Shown: positions 6,124 to 14,572 of the stretch, piece after piece
Layout of the letters: each line of letters opens with the position of its first letter
Position numbering within the stretch: the first letter of the stretch is position 1
Source of the DNA: Oscillospiraceae bacterium
GTDB lineage: Bacteria > Bacillota > Clostridia > Oscillospirales > Ruminococcaceae
Assembly: GCA_016296165.1 (NCBI GenBank)
Contig: JAEDJV010000019.1
Span: forward strand, 1-26,756
Direction of reading: 5' to 3'
DNA: 26,756 bases
Translations under genes and position numbers: made by a program
The notes under the pieces: generated by a model
Databases searched by the model: none
What the model saw: the letters and a program-made list of their open reading frames with translations, nothing else
What the model was told of the DNA's origin: nothing

Positions 6124-7806
6124 ATGAAAAGATGTTTGTGTCTGATTATCATGATACTGATATGCACATCTGCTCCGGTATCAGTATGCGCAGAACAGGT
6201 GTACCCTTCAAAATACGACCTGCGCGAAAAAAATCTGATTTCCCCGCCGGCAGATCAGAACGAATCTTATACCTGCTGGGCTTTTAGTTTTCTGGGAGCA
6301 TTTGAAACAAAACTCGCTAAAAGTCACCCTGAAGTAAACCTTTCCGAATGGTATATGACTCATTCAGCATTTACGGGAAACTACGGTTTTCCTGTTACAT
6401 CTACACAGAGAATGGCTTCCGGTTCAGGTACTATAGCAGCTTCTGTTCTGACAGGCTGGAGAGGAATTGCCTTAGAAAAAGATATTCCTTATGGGACGGC
6501 AGAAGAAGCCATAAACAAATACAACATAAATAATCTCATAAATAACCGCACTTCACCCGATTATATATTAACAGATATACGCGGACTTGAACCATGGATC
6601 TCGTCACGAAAACATTATGATACGAATTACATAAAAGACATGATTTACTCTGACAGCTCAGTTTACTGTACCTGCACCACACAGGATAAATATTTTAATA
6701 CTGCTAAAAACGCCCTTTATTGCAGCAATCCGGATTACACCTACAAATCAGATTCCGGATACCACTCTGTTTTACTGGTAGGATGGGATGATAATTTCAA
6801 AAGAGAAAATTTTCCAGAAAACTGCCGGCCGGAAAATGACGGTGCGTGGATTGCAAAGAACAGCTACGGGGCAGACTGGGGATATGACGGATATTTTTAT
6901 ATCTCCTATGAAGATCAGTCTCTCCTTGAAGCTGTCGCCTGCACAGGTGCTGAAAAAAATCCGTACCAGAACATCTATCAGCATGATGAATATGGCTGGT
7001 CAACATCTCTGTCATCAGAATTTATATGCAGTTTCTTCCCTGGCAGCATAAAGCCGGAGAAAAACGCAGGGCATATGGCCAACATCTTCCAGGCTGATTC
7101 CGACGAATATATCGCTGCTGTTTCTATATGCACGATTGAAGACGACGCCGAATACGAACTCAGCGTATATACCGGTCTCTCTGATATAAGCAGCCCTGTT
7201 TCAGGAACCGAAAAGTCATATTTATCGGGCAGACAGGCACATCGCGGATATCACACCGTAACTCTGACTGAACCGGTACCGGTAATGGCCGGAGAATATT
7301 TTTCCGTAGTACTTAAAATTATTAATCCATCTTCAGAATTTACCATTCCGATTGAAGCATGCATACAGATGCGGGATAAAAACAATGATAAGATTATTAT
7401 TTCCAACATCTCTTCAATAGATAAGAAAATCCACAGAAATGAAAGTTTTATAAGCGAAGATGGGGTCAACTGGCATGATATTTTCATAACATCAAACGGA
7501 GATACACCTCTTTCTTACAGAATTAATGAGCAGTTTCTCCCTGATCCGCCTGAGGATGAATACCCGGAAAAGATGACCGGCGGTAACATCTGCATGAAAG
7601 TGTTTTCACTAAAAGATTTACCTGACATGCCAACTCCTGGTTTTGACATAAACAATGACGGTTCAGCAACAGCACTTGATATATCAGAGATGCTGTCACT
7701 TATCTCAGAGAAAAAATACATTGCGAATGCAGACCTTAACCATGATGGAGAGATTACCGCTGCAGACCTTGTTATTCTCATATCCGCCCTCTTAACATCG
7801 GATTGA
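6124..7806 (+). CDS. Secreted papain-family (C1) cysteine peptidase with lectin-like domain and type I dockerin
   Basis: This is a 560-residue exported protein. The signal peptide is residues 1-23 (cleavage at VCA-EQ). The C1 peptidase domain spans about 27-270, with oxyanion Q45, catalytic C51 in CWAF, H214 in GYHSVLLVGWD and N246 in AKNSYGADWG. A beta-rich domain (about 280-500) starts YQHDEYGWSTSL, the usual opening of the lectin-like domain that follows these clostridial peptidases. The last 53 residues are a type I dockerin with two calcium-binding repeats (DINNDGSATALDISEML and DLNHDGEITAADLVILI). The frame is open from 6019, but the ATG at 6124 starts the signal peptide and has AAAGGA upstream. 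The dockerin should attach it to a cohesin scaffold outside the cell; the target protein is unknown. Confidence 0.92.
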   Translation: MKRCLCLIIMILICTSAPVSVCAEQVYPSKYDLREKNLISPPADQNESYTCWAFSFLGAFETKLAKSHPEVNLSEWYMTHSAFTGNYGFPVTSTQRMASGSGTIAASVLTGWRGIALEKDIPYGTAEEAINKYNINNLINNRTSPDYILTDIRGLEPWISSRKHYDTNYIKDMIYSDSSVYCTCTTQDKYFNTAKNALYCSNPDYTYKSDSGYHSVLLVGWDDNFKRENFPENCRPENDGAWIAKNSYGADWGYDGYFYISYEDQSLLEAVACTGAEKNPYQNIYQHDEYGWSTSLSSEFICSFFPGSIKPEKNAGHMANIFQADSDEYIAAVSICTIEDDAEYELSVYTGLSDISSPVSGTEKSYLSGRQAHRGYHTVTLTEPVPVMAGEYFSVVLKIINPSSEFTIPIEACIQMRDKNNDKIIISNISSIDKKIHRNESFISEDGVNWHDIFITSNGDTPLSYRINEQFLPDPPEDEYPEKMTGGNICMKVFSLKDLPDMPTPGFDINNDGSATALDISEMLSLISEKKYIANADLNHDGEITAADLVILISALLTSD

Positions 7807-7831
7807 CAAACCGTACCGCTTATACTATAAT
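7803..7831 (+). promoter_or_regulatory. Promoter of the popT operon
   Basis: Consensus TTGACA (7803-7808), 17-base spacer, TATAAT (7826-7831). The -35 box overlaps the TGA stop (7804-7806) of the upstream peptidase gene. Confidence 0.8.
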
Positions 7832-7867
7832 TGAATATGTATCATTACAAATATACGGAGGACAAAA

Positions 7868-8707
7868 ATGAAAAATCTATTAACAGCACTAAAAGGATTC
7901 GCACTTGGCATAGCATTCGTAATTCCGGGATTCAGCGGCGGTACCATGGCTGTAATTCTCAAAATATACGACAAACTGCTTGACGCCATATCTCTCAGCA
8001 TACAAAAGCTTAAGAAGAACTTCGGATTTCTTCTTTTTCTGGCAATCGGAATGGGAGCCGGAGTATTTGCCACATCAGTAGGACTTTCATGGCTTTTCGA
8101 AAATCATCCTGTTCCTACCCGTCTCACACTGATTGGTATAGTTGTGGGAAGCCTTCCTATGATATGGAAAGAATGCACATCAGAACACAGCTTTAAACCG
8201 GTAAATATAATCCCGTTTATAATTTCTTTTGCAGTTATGGTTGTGATGTTTTTCCTTGAACGTTCAGAAACAGTCGAAACAGCTGCACAGACAGAATTCT
8301 CTTTTGGTCTGGCAATAAAACTTGCTCTGGGCGGATGTATCGCAGCTGTATCCATGGTTATTCCCGGCATAAGCGGCTCCCTGATGCTGACTATAATGGG
8401 GATGTACGAAACAACTATCACAGCGGTTAAGGACCTGAACATTGCACTCATTGCACCTATAGGCATAGGAGCAGTTATTGGCATTCTCACAGGTGCAAAG
8501 GTTATCTCCATACTTCTTAAAAAATTCAAACAGGGCACATATGCTGTAATTCTCGGCCTTATAGTCGGCTCCATTCTCACCATATTCCCTTCTGACTTCA
8601 GACTTAATGCAGACGGAATAATCGGTATAATCCTTGCTGTTATAGGGTTTATAATCCCCGTTCTCTTTGACAGAATTTCATCTGGAAAAGAAACTGAGAA
8701 AAAATAA
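7868..8707 (+). CDS. popT: DUF368 membrane protein, PopT-type polyprenyl-phosphate transporter
   Basis: This 279-residue polytopic membrane protein has the two internally related DUF368 signatures: VIPGFSGGTMAVIL near residue 20 and VIPGISGSLMLTIMGMYE around residue 165. DUF368 proteins are described as undecaprenyl-phosphate translocases (PopT) that return the lipid carrier to the inner face of the membrane for cell-wall synthesis; that role is taken from the family. GGAGG lies 7 bases before the ATG. The gene heads an operon with a small membrane protein (8737) and a Cache-like sensor (9099), an unusual combination. Confidence in the family is high and in the exact function moderate. Confidence 0.85.
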   Translation: MKNLLTALKGFALGIAFVIPGFSGGTMAVILKIYDKLLDAISLSIQKLKKNFGFLLFLAIGMGAGVFATSVGLSWLFENHPVPTRLTLIGIVVGSLPMIWKECTSEHSFKPVNIIPFIISFAVMVVMFFLERSETVETAAQTEFSFGLAIKLALGGCIAAVSMVIPGISGSLMLTIMGMYETTITAVKDLNIALIAPIGIGAVIGILTGAKVISILLKKFKQGTYAVILGLIVGSILTIFPSDFRLNADGIIGIILAVIGFIIPVLFDRISSGKETEKK

Positions 8708-8736
8708 AACATTCATAATCTGAAAGAAGGATTATT

Positions 8737-9096
8737 ATGAAAAAATATCTTACAGCATATCTTGAATATATCGACAAATTACTTTCAGGTAACACTCCTC
8801 TCTCAGAAGAAATAAAAAAAGAACATCTAAGACAAATTCAGTTTATGCAGCATGAAAGACTTGTACACCTTATCGTTACCGTCCTTTTTGCTCTTATGAT
8901 GATAATATGCACATCTGTACTGGTTATTACAGAAAGTCCTGTCTTCCTGCTGCTCACATTATTGATTCTTGTTCTTCTCATTCCATATATCATGCATTAT
9001 TATTTTCTTGAAAACAGTGTACAGAAAATGTACCGTCAGTATAATGCCATGACAGATTCAAAACTCCCTGAACTCTGTACAGGCATGAGGAATTAA
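8737..9096 (+). CDS. Small two-helix membrane protein, unknown function
   Basis: This 119-residue protein has a charged N-terminal region (residues 1-42, predicted helical, Lys/Glu/His-rich), two hydrophobic helices (about 43-65 and 69-90) and a short charged tail with Tyr and Met. AGAAGGA lies about 8 bases before the ATG. It is the middle gene of the popT operon, 29 bases after popT and 2 bases before the Cache-like sensor gene, so translation is probably coupled to its neighbour. I do not recognise a family. It could be a partner subunit of the sensor or transporter, but nothing in the sequence proves this. Confidence 0.65.
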   Translation: MKKYLTAYLEYIDKLLSGNTPLSEEIKKEHLRQIQFMQHERLVHLIVTVLFALMMIICTSVLVITESPVFLLLTLLILVLLIPYIMHYYFLENSVQKMYRQYNAMTDSKLPELCTGMRN

Positions 9097-9098
9097 AC

Positions 9099-10019
9099 AT
9101 GAAAAAATCTATTTATTCGATAGTCATTGCTCCTTTTGTTTTTTCATTAATCCTCATATTTACAGCCTGGTACACTGTAGGGGTTGTTGAAAAAAATACT
9201 GCCGCTGCTGTTGCTCAGTTAAACATCACAAATCTGGTTTCCGATATAAATCATGATTACAGCGAATATGATTCAATAACTGACCAGCTGTGCAGAGAAT
9301 ATGAACTAAAGACACAGACCCTCTCTATTCTGATCTCACAAATGCCGAAAACATTAAGCGAAGATATGACTGCAGAGGAACTGCGAATAGTCTCCGGTGC
9401 TGACAAAATAATGATTGCCGACAAAACAGGACTTATCATCTTCAGTACTTCTCCGGAAGCCGAACTTGAATATGCAGAGGAGCAGTTCCGCGACGGTCTG
9501 ACGAAGAAAAACTACTGCAGTACATCGATAACCAAATCAGAAAACGGAATTTATTTTGATGTTGCAGTATCACGCAGAAACGACAATGGGATAATAATCG
9601 CAAGGTTTATTAATCCTGCTATGAACGAAGTGATTAATTTCAGTGATTCATACCATGCTATAAAAAATACATCCGTCTTCAAATCGGGAATTACAGCCAT
9701 CATCAATCTTCAGAACGGAAATTTTATAGCCCATACCAATCCGACACTTACCGGTACTGAGTGTGTTATCCCTCTTGAAAAATTCAGCGAACCAGCAGGT
9801 GATTTTTCATACCGGCATCATAGTGAACCATCTGTTGTATTTTATCAGTACTACGATGATGACACAGTAATTATCAATATTGTTTCCAAAAGTGAGATAT
9901 ACACCAAACGAACAACTGTTTTCACCTGGCTTGCTATTATCGACCTCCTGGTTTTCATTTCTCTCGTTCTTTCAATAAGGCAGTTCAATTCCAGACAAAA
10001 AAAATCGCAGTTCATTTAA
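9099..10019 (+). CDS. Orphan membrane sensor with a Cache-like ectodomain and no output domain
   Basis: This 306-residue protein has TM1 at about residues 8-29, an extracytoplasmic domain at about 30-272 and TM2 at about 275-297, ending in only about ten cytoplasmic residues. The ectodomain has the helix-then-PAS-like order of double Cache sensors: a long helix after TM1, then IMIADKTGLIIFSTSPEAE and, in the second half, ITAIINLQNGNFIAHTNPTLTG. Such domains normally feed chemoreceptors, kinases or GGDEF proteins, but here none is attached. It may act through the membrane partners in its operon or have lost its output domain. The last codons and the stop lie inside the bidirectional terminator. 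Family assignment is by pattern and moderately sure. Confidence 0.7.
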   Translation: MKKSIYSIVIAPFVFSLILIFTAWYTVGVVEKNTAAAVAQLNITNLVSDINHDYSEYDSITDQLCREYELKTQTLSILISQMPKTLSEDMTAEELRIVSGADKIMIADKTGLIIFSTSPEAELEYAEEQFRDGLTKKNYCSTSITKSENGIYFDVAVSRRNDNGIIIARFINPAMNEVINFSDSYHAIKNTSVFKSGITAIINLQNGNFIAHTNPTLTGTECVIPLEKFSEPAGDFSYRHHSEPSVVFYQYYDDDTVIINIVSKSEIYTKRTTVFTWLAIIDLLVFISLVLSIRQFNSRQKKSQFI

Positions 10020-10034
10020 GAACTGCGATTTTTT
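9999..10034. terminator. Bidirectional terminator between the Cache-like sensor and htrA
   Basis: A perfect 15-bp stem (9999-10013 with 10020-10034) with a 6-base loop, A-rich on the left and T-rich on the right, so it works in both directions. The sensor's stop codon is in the loop and the htrA stop codon starts at the edge of the stem. Confidence 0.85.
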
Positions 10035-11401
10035 CATGTAAGACTATCCGGTTTAAGATCTTCAAGTGTTACATTTACATCATAATAATTTCTGTTTCTT
10101 ACTATCGTAAGTTTAAGTTCGTCTCCCGCGCCACATTCTTTTATAAATTTTTTCAGGTCGTCAGCATTTGAAACAAGTTCACCGTCAACGCCAACTATTA
10201 TGTCCCCTGCTTTTATTCCTGCTTTGTCAGCTGGTCCGTTTTTGTTCACACCAACAACCATAACACCGCTGCTGCCTGTTCCCTGCTGTGAAAGATCCCT
10301 GTAAGTAATTCCAAGCTGAGGACGTCCTGTTACATATCCGTAAGCTGTAAGATCGTCTATAATCTTTTTGGCATCATCTATCGGGATGGCAAATCCCAGG
10401 CCTTCTATAGTCGCTGACGAAGATGAGTATGACGAAGAAAGTTTCATCGAGTTTATTCCAATCACCTGACCGTATTCGTTAATAAGCGGTCCTCCTGAGT
10501 TACCTGAATTAATCGCCGCATCTGTCTGAATCAGCTTCATAGTTGTATCATTAACGGAAACTTCCCTGTCAAGACCTGAGATATACCCGGCTGTCAGTGT
10601 TCCAAACAAATCAAATCCAAGAGGATTGCCTATCGCAAGTGCCGGATCGCCTACTTTCAGGTTTTCTGAACTGCCAAATTCGGCCGCTGTAAGTCCTTCT
10701 GCGTCAGCCTTTAAAACTGCAAGATCTGTCTGCCTGTCATACCCGACTATAACAGCGTCGTATTCTGTTTCATCTGACATACGGACAGTAATCTTATTGC
10801 TTACACCATAATCATCGCTTGATATAACGTGCGCATTTGTAAGTATATATCCATCAGCAGACATGACAATGCCGGTGCCTGTTCCGGATACTTCCTTTGT
10901 TGTGGAATCCGAACCAAATCCCCAGAAATCATACGAAGGCTGCTCATACTGAAAAACAGAAGTTACTCCGACTACCGACGGGAGAACTTTTCTGTAAATA
11001 GCCTGTGTGGACATAGGTTCTGTTTTCTGCTGGATATTAACCAGACTGCTCTCTGTGAGCAGTTCTGTTTTTATTCCGTTATCAGAAGATCCTGTATTTT
11101 CTTTTGTTTCTGAAGCTTCAGAAGCATCATCCTTAGGGAGTTTTCTTGCCTCCTCCATATCATTACGTTCAGACGTACTGATAAAAGGAATACCGTTTTC
11201 ATCTATATATCTGTATCCGGCAATTGATCCTACAGATACAGCTGCCATACACACTATAAATGCAATAGCTTTTACAGTCTTTTTAAAACCATTATTTTTT
11301 TTAGGAGGCTGACCGCCCTGGTTACCGTTATCTCCTGATGGATAACCGGATGTCTGAGTTTCATTTGTTTCCGGATTATAACTGTAATTATTATCAAACA
11401 T
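10034..11401 (-). CDS. HtrA/DegP-like membrane-anchored serine protease (S1C) with one PDZ domain
   Basis: This is a 455-residue protein with a cytoplasmic Asn/Gly/Gln-rich N terminus (1-40), one membrane helix (about 43-63), a linker rich in acidic residues and Ser, a trypsin-like domain (about 130-345) and a PDZ domain (about 358-450). The catalytic triad is intact: H191 in TNAHV, D226 in TDLAV and S302 in GNSGGP. The PDZ carries GVMVVGVNKNGPADKAGIKAGD. This is the standard Gram-positive HtrA architecture for extracytoplasmic protein quality control and stress response. AAGGAG lies 9 bases before the ATG. A TATAAT is present upstream (11464-11469, minus strand), without a clear -35. It is divergent from the CCA-adding enzyme gene. 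Confidence 0.93.
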   Translation of the reverse strand: MFDNNYSYNPETNETQTSGYPSGDNGNQGGQPPKKNNGFKKTVKAIAFIVCMAAVSVGSIAGYRYIDENGIPFISTSERNDMEEARKLPKDDASEASETKENTGSSDNGIKTELLTESSLVNIQQKTEPMSTQAIYRKVLPSVVGVTSVFQYEQPSYDFWGFGSDSTTKEVSGTGTGIVMSADGYILTNAHVISSDDYGVSNKITVRMSDETEYDAVIVGYDRQTDLAVLKADAEGLTAAEFGSSENLKVGDPALAIGNPLGFDLFGTLTAGYISGLDREVSVNDTTMKLIQTDAAINSGNSGGPLINEYGQVIGINSMKLSSSYSSSSATIEGLGFAIPIDDAKKIIDDLTAYGYVTGRPQLGITYRDLSQQGTGSSGVMVVGVNKNGPADKAGIKAGDIIVGVDGELVSNADDLKKFIKECGAGDELKLTIVRNRNYYDVNVTLEDLKPDSLT

Positions 11402-11549
11402 AAGTAAGACTCCTTTTTTATTTCTTTTTTCTATATTTTATATTTTATACTTTTATGTGTAAATTATATGATAAACGAAAAAAAGTTTTCTATCTTTTCT
11501 TCAGGCAAAACAGATGTAAAATATTTTAGCGTTACTGTAATTTCCATGC

Positions 11550-11578
11550 TTGATATAAAAAAATTTAAATGATATAAT
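11550..11578 (+). promoter_or_regulatory. Promoter of the CCA-adding enzyme gene
   Basis: TTGATA (11550-11555), 17-base spacer, TATAAT (11573-11578), with transcription starting about 30 bases before the ATG. Confidence 0.75.
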
Positions 11579-11614
11579 ATTTATTATCAAGTAACTCAGA
11601 AAGGAAAATACAGA

Positions 11615-12937
11615 ATGATATTTATCCCAAAACAGGTTGTGACTGCACTGACAATGCTCTCTGAAGCCGGATTTGAATCATATATTGTGGGCGGATGTGT
11701 GCGTGATCAGCTTTTAAACCGCACACCAAATGATTATGATATAACAACAAACGCTCTTCCGGAACAGACTCAGGAAATATTCAGAGAGTTCAAATGTATC
11801 AATGTTGGAGCACAGCATGGTACTGTTGCTGTTATAATTGACAAAATGCAGATTGAAATAACTACATACCGTATAGACGGTGAATATAACGACAACAGAC
11901 ACCCTGACTCTGTAACTTTCTCCTCGAAGATCCAGGATGATCTTTCAAGACGGGATTTTACTGTAAATGCTATGGCGTGCAGCAAAGATGGCGATATAGT
12001 TGACTGTTTCAACGGAAAAAGTGATCTCGAAAACAGGATCATAAGATGTGTAGGTGAACCTGACAAGAGATTCGGTGAAGATGCACTGCGAATAATGCGC
12101 GCAGTAAGATTTGCCTCGCAGCTTGATTTTGAAATAGAGCCCGAAACAGAAAAATATCTGTTCTCACTCAAAGATACTCTTAAACATATATCCGCTGAAC
12201 GTCTCAGAGTTGAACTGGATAAACTGCTGTGCGGAAAAGCCGTTTTCAGGGTCCTCTTAAAATATCATGAAATAATTGAAGTTTTTATCCCGGAAATATC
12301 CCGTATCATAGATTTTGACCGTCAGGGCATGCATTCACACTCTTTATGGGAAAATACAGCAGGTTCTGTTGAAAAAGCCCCGATTAACCCTGTCATAAGA
12401 CTTACAATGCTTATACATGACATCTCAGAACCTGAATGTTTCAGCACTGATAAAAAACAGGAAGATAATTTTGAAAACCACCAGTTACTTGGTGCACAGA
12501 CTGCTGAACGCATACTAAAACGTCTGAAATACGATAATAAAACAATCAAATCAGTTACAACCCTGATAAAATATCACCATATCAAGCTAAAAACCAGACA
12601 GGATATAAAAAAACTTCTCTCAAAAACAGGACCTGAGATGTTCCGGCTCCTCATGGATGTACAGAAAATTGATATGCTCTCTGAAAATAGCGGTGATTCA
12701 TCCTATACAAACGATATTTCGTGGGCAGAGAAAACAGCCGAAGACATTCTTAACAAACACGAGTGTCTTAGTATAAAGGAACTTGAAATAAACGGAAACC
12801 AGCTTATGAATGAGGGATATACCGGAGCTGCTATAGGTAAACTACTTAACAGTATGCTTGAAGAAGTACTTGAAGACAGGCTTGAAAACAGTTACGACTC
12901 ACTTATAGAGTATGCAGAAAAGTCAAAAAACCATTAA
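11615..12937 (+). CDS. cca: CCA tRNA nucleotidyltransferase (class II)
   Basis: This is a 440-residue enzyme. The nucleotidyltransferase head carries VGGCVRDQLLNRTPNDYDITTNA (about residues 26-48), including the GG motif and the catalytic DxD (DYD). RRDFTVNAMA follows, and then RFGEDALRIMRAVRFASQL and the helical neck (the tRNA and base-selection region). A C-terminal HD-type segment begins near residue 265, with LIHDISEPE replacing the more usual LLHDIGKP. It adds or repairs the 3' CCA of tRNAs, which matters here because the local tRNA-Gln lacks an encoded CCA. AAAGGA lies about 9 bases before the ATG. A specialised poly(A) polymerase role is possible but less likely. No clear terminator follows. 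Confidence 0.9.
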   Translation: MIFIPKQVVTALTMLSEAGFESYIVGGCVRDQLLNRTPNDYDITTNALPEQTQEIFREFKCINVGAQHGTVAVIIDKMQIEITTYRIDGEYNDNRHPDSVTFSSKIQDDLSRRDFTVNAMACSKDGDIVDCFNGKSDLENRIIRCVGEPDKRFGEDALRIMRAVRFASQLDFEIEPETEKYLFSLKDTLKHISAERLRVELDKLLCGKAVFRVLLKYHEIIEVFIPEISRIIDFDRQGMHSHSLWENTAGSVEKAPINPVIRLTMLIHDISEPECFSTDKKQEDNFENHQLLGAQTAERILKRLKYDNKTIKSVTTLIKYHHIKLKTRQDIKKLLSKTGPEMFRLLMDVQKIDMLSENSGDSSYTNDISWAEKTAEDILNKHECLSIKELEINGNQLMNEGYTGAAIGKLLNSMLEEVLEDRLENSYDSLIEYAEKSKNH

Positions 12938-13228
12938 CGATATAACTTTTTAGGTTCACAAATTATACATTAAGTAAAATTATATATATAATCAAATAAA
13001 ATAAATGTTAAGATAATATGTAAGTAAATTAAAGATAAAAAATCAGTAATTCTAATAGTTTAAACCACAATTTGCCTTGAATTATCTTGTGTATAGTGAT
13101 ATAATATTCAATGTTAAACAGGTATAAGGGATGCATTGGTAAAAAATATGATCCGAAGAAAAATTACTAATCTAAGTGATACATTTAAAGAAATATTCGA
13201 ATAATCTGAGAACAAAAAAGAGAGGTGG
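12938..13228 (+). other. Intergenic region with promoter for the sugar-binding lipoprotein operon
   Basis: This 291-base AT-rich gap contains TTGAAT (13077-13082), a 17-base spacer and TATAAT (13100-13105), which would give a leader of about 115 bases. An 18-codon ORF inside the leader (13148-13204, MIRRKITNLSDTFKEIFE) has no properly spaced ribosome binding site and is probably chance. No hairpin terminator for cca is visible. Confidence 0.55.
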
Positions 13229-14569
13229 ATGACCGTATTTTACGGTTATATTACTATGCTAAAGAAAATTCTGGTTTCAATTATGAGTTTACTAATTGCA
13301 ATTCCGCTTGTATCATGTGGTAATCTCAATGATTCAGCTTCTTATAACGAGGGAGAAGAGTGTACGATAACCCTGTCATGGTGGGGCGGAGATGAGCGTC
13401 ATGAGGCTACAAAACGAGCTGTAGAGTTATTTGAAAGCAGACATCCTGAAATACATGTAGAAACTGACTGTGGAAACTGGGATGGTTGGAAAACCAAAGT
13501 ATTCAGTGAATATGATAATGGCAGATGTGCAGATGTTATACAGGTAAACTATGACTGGCTTGTAAATCTGTCATATAACGGTGATGGATTTTATGACCTT
13601 GAGAAACTTGACAAATATATAAACTTATCATATTTCAGTGAAGATGTACTTAGATTCGGAAGAAGAAATGGCATTCTCAATGCTATTCCGTTTTCAATAA
13701 CGGGAAGAACTGTTTTTTTAAACAAGGAAGCATATGATAGTGTCGGAGTTCCAGCGCCAAGAACATGGGAAGATCTTTTTTATGCTGCCCCAAAATTTAA
13801 TCAGACCGGAATCTATCCTCTGGAAGCAGATAACGGCTCAGGTACAACTGCCTTTTACATAGCTGTTGTATATGAGCAGCAAAAGACAGGACATCAGTTT
13901 ATCACAGATAATGGTGAGATAGGATTTGATGTTGACGAACTTGCAGACGCACTCTCATTTTATAAGAAACTTCAGGATAACGGAGTTGTCAGAAGCGTCA
14001 CACAAATGGAAAATGATCCATCATCTAAAACCCTTTATGAGTCTGATACCTGGATTAACGGAAGAGTAGCCGGTATATTGGAATGGGGAAGTTCAGTAGC
14101 TAAATATCAAAAAGCATTTGGGGATCCGAAAACCCTTATATCGGGAAATCTCATTACAATTCCTGATGCAAAAAGTACAGGATGGATGTATAAGCCATCA
14201 CTTCTTTTTGCAATAAGCAAGGATACAGAATATCCTGTGCAATCTGCCATGCTTCTTGATTTTCTTTATAATGATCCTGATTGTGCTAACATTCTTGGAA
14301 CCACAAGAGGGATACCAGTTTCATCAGCAGCCCTTGCTGTACTTGAAAATAACGGCGGTCTTTCAGGATTGACTTATGATTCATATAATTCCCTTATGAA
14401 CAGTGACCCGATACTTATCAGTCCTTACTTTGAAAACGCAGAGATGCAGAAATACTACAGAGACGCTATTGAAGCAGTTTCACTTGAAATTCTTACTCCT
14501 GAAGAAGCTGCGCAGGGTATCTACGCTAACATAATATACACTCTTGGCAATATCAGGGAGGGCAAGTGA
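13229..14569 (+). CDS. Family 1 sugar-type extracellular solute-binding lipoprotein
   Basis: This 446-residue protein has a lipoprotein signal peptide ending LVSCG (lipobox Cys30), then a family 1 solute-binding fold: TITLSWWGGDERHEATKRAV at the N-terminal lobe, ADVIQVNYDWL, and hinge-like PFSITGRTVFLNKEAYDSVGV and PRTWEDL segments. Such proteins bind oligosaccharides for ABC import. The ATG at 13229 directly follows AGAGGTGG, which is close. The ATG at 13256 (MLKKILVSIM) would give a more classical signal peptide but lacks a Shine-Dalgarno, so the start is uncertain. No permease or ATPase gene lies nearby. The next gene, 3 bases downstream, encodes a HAMP/degenerate GGDEF membrane protein, which suggests a sensing rather than a transport role. 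Confidence 0.87.
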   Translation: MTVFYGYITMLKKILVSIMSLLIAIPLVSCGNLNDSASYNEGEECTITLSWWGGDERHEATKRAVELFESRHPEIHVETDCGNWDGWKTKVFSEYDNGRCADVIQVNYDWLVNLSYNGDGFYDLEKLDKYINLSYFSEDVLRFGRRNGILNAIPFSITGRTVFLNKEAYDSVGVPAPRTWEDLFYAAPKFNQTGIYPLEADNGSGTTAFYIAVVYEQQKTGHQFITDNGEIGFDVDELADALSFYKKLQDNGVVRSVTQMENDPSSKTLYESDTWINGRVAGILEWGSSVAKYQKAFGDPKTLISGNLITIPDAKSTGWMYKPSLLFAISKDTEYPVQSAMLLDFLYNDPDCANILGTTRGIPVSSAALAVLENNGGLSGLTYDSYNSLMNSDPILISPYFENAEMQKYYRDAIEAVSLEILTPEEAAQGIYANIIYTLGNIREGK

Positions 14570-14572
14570 AAT

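Noticed and set aside
8104..8712. Minus-strand 202-codon open frame opposite popT
   Set aside because: It is fully antisense to a well-supported membrane protein gene and its Ile/Pro/Arg-rich sequence is what the complement of hydrophobic codons gives.
12938..13110. Origin, attachment site, CRISPR or insertion sequence
   Set aside because: AT-rich stretches occur, but there are no direct repeat units with spacers, no transposase or integrase genes, and no paired terminal repeats apart from the hairpin at 15961-16076.
13148..13204. 18-codon leader ORF before the sugar-binding lipoprotein
   Set aside because: No ribosome binding site at a usable distance and no sign of a leader-peptide attenuator hairpin after it.
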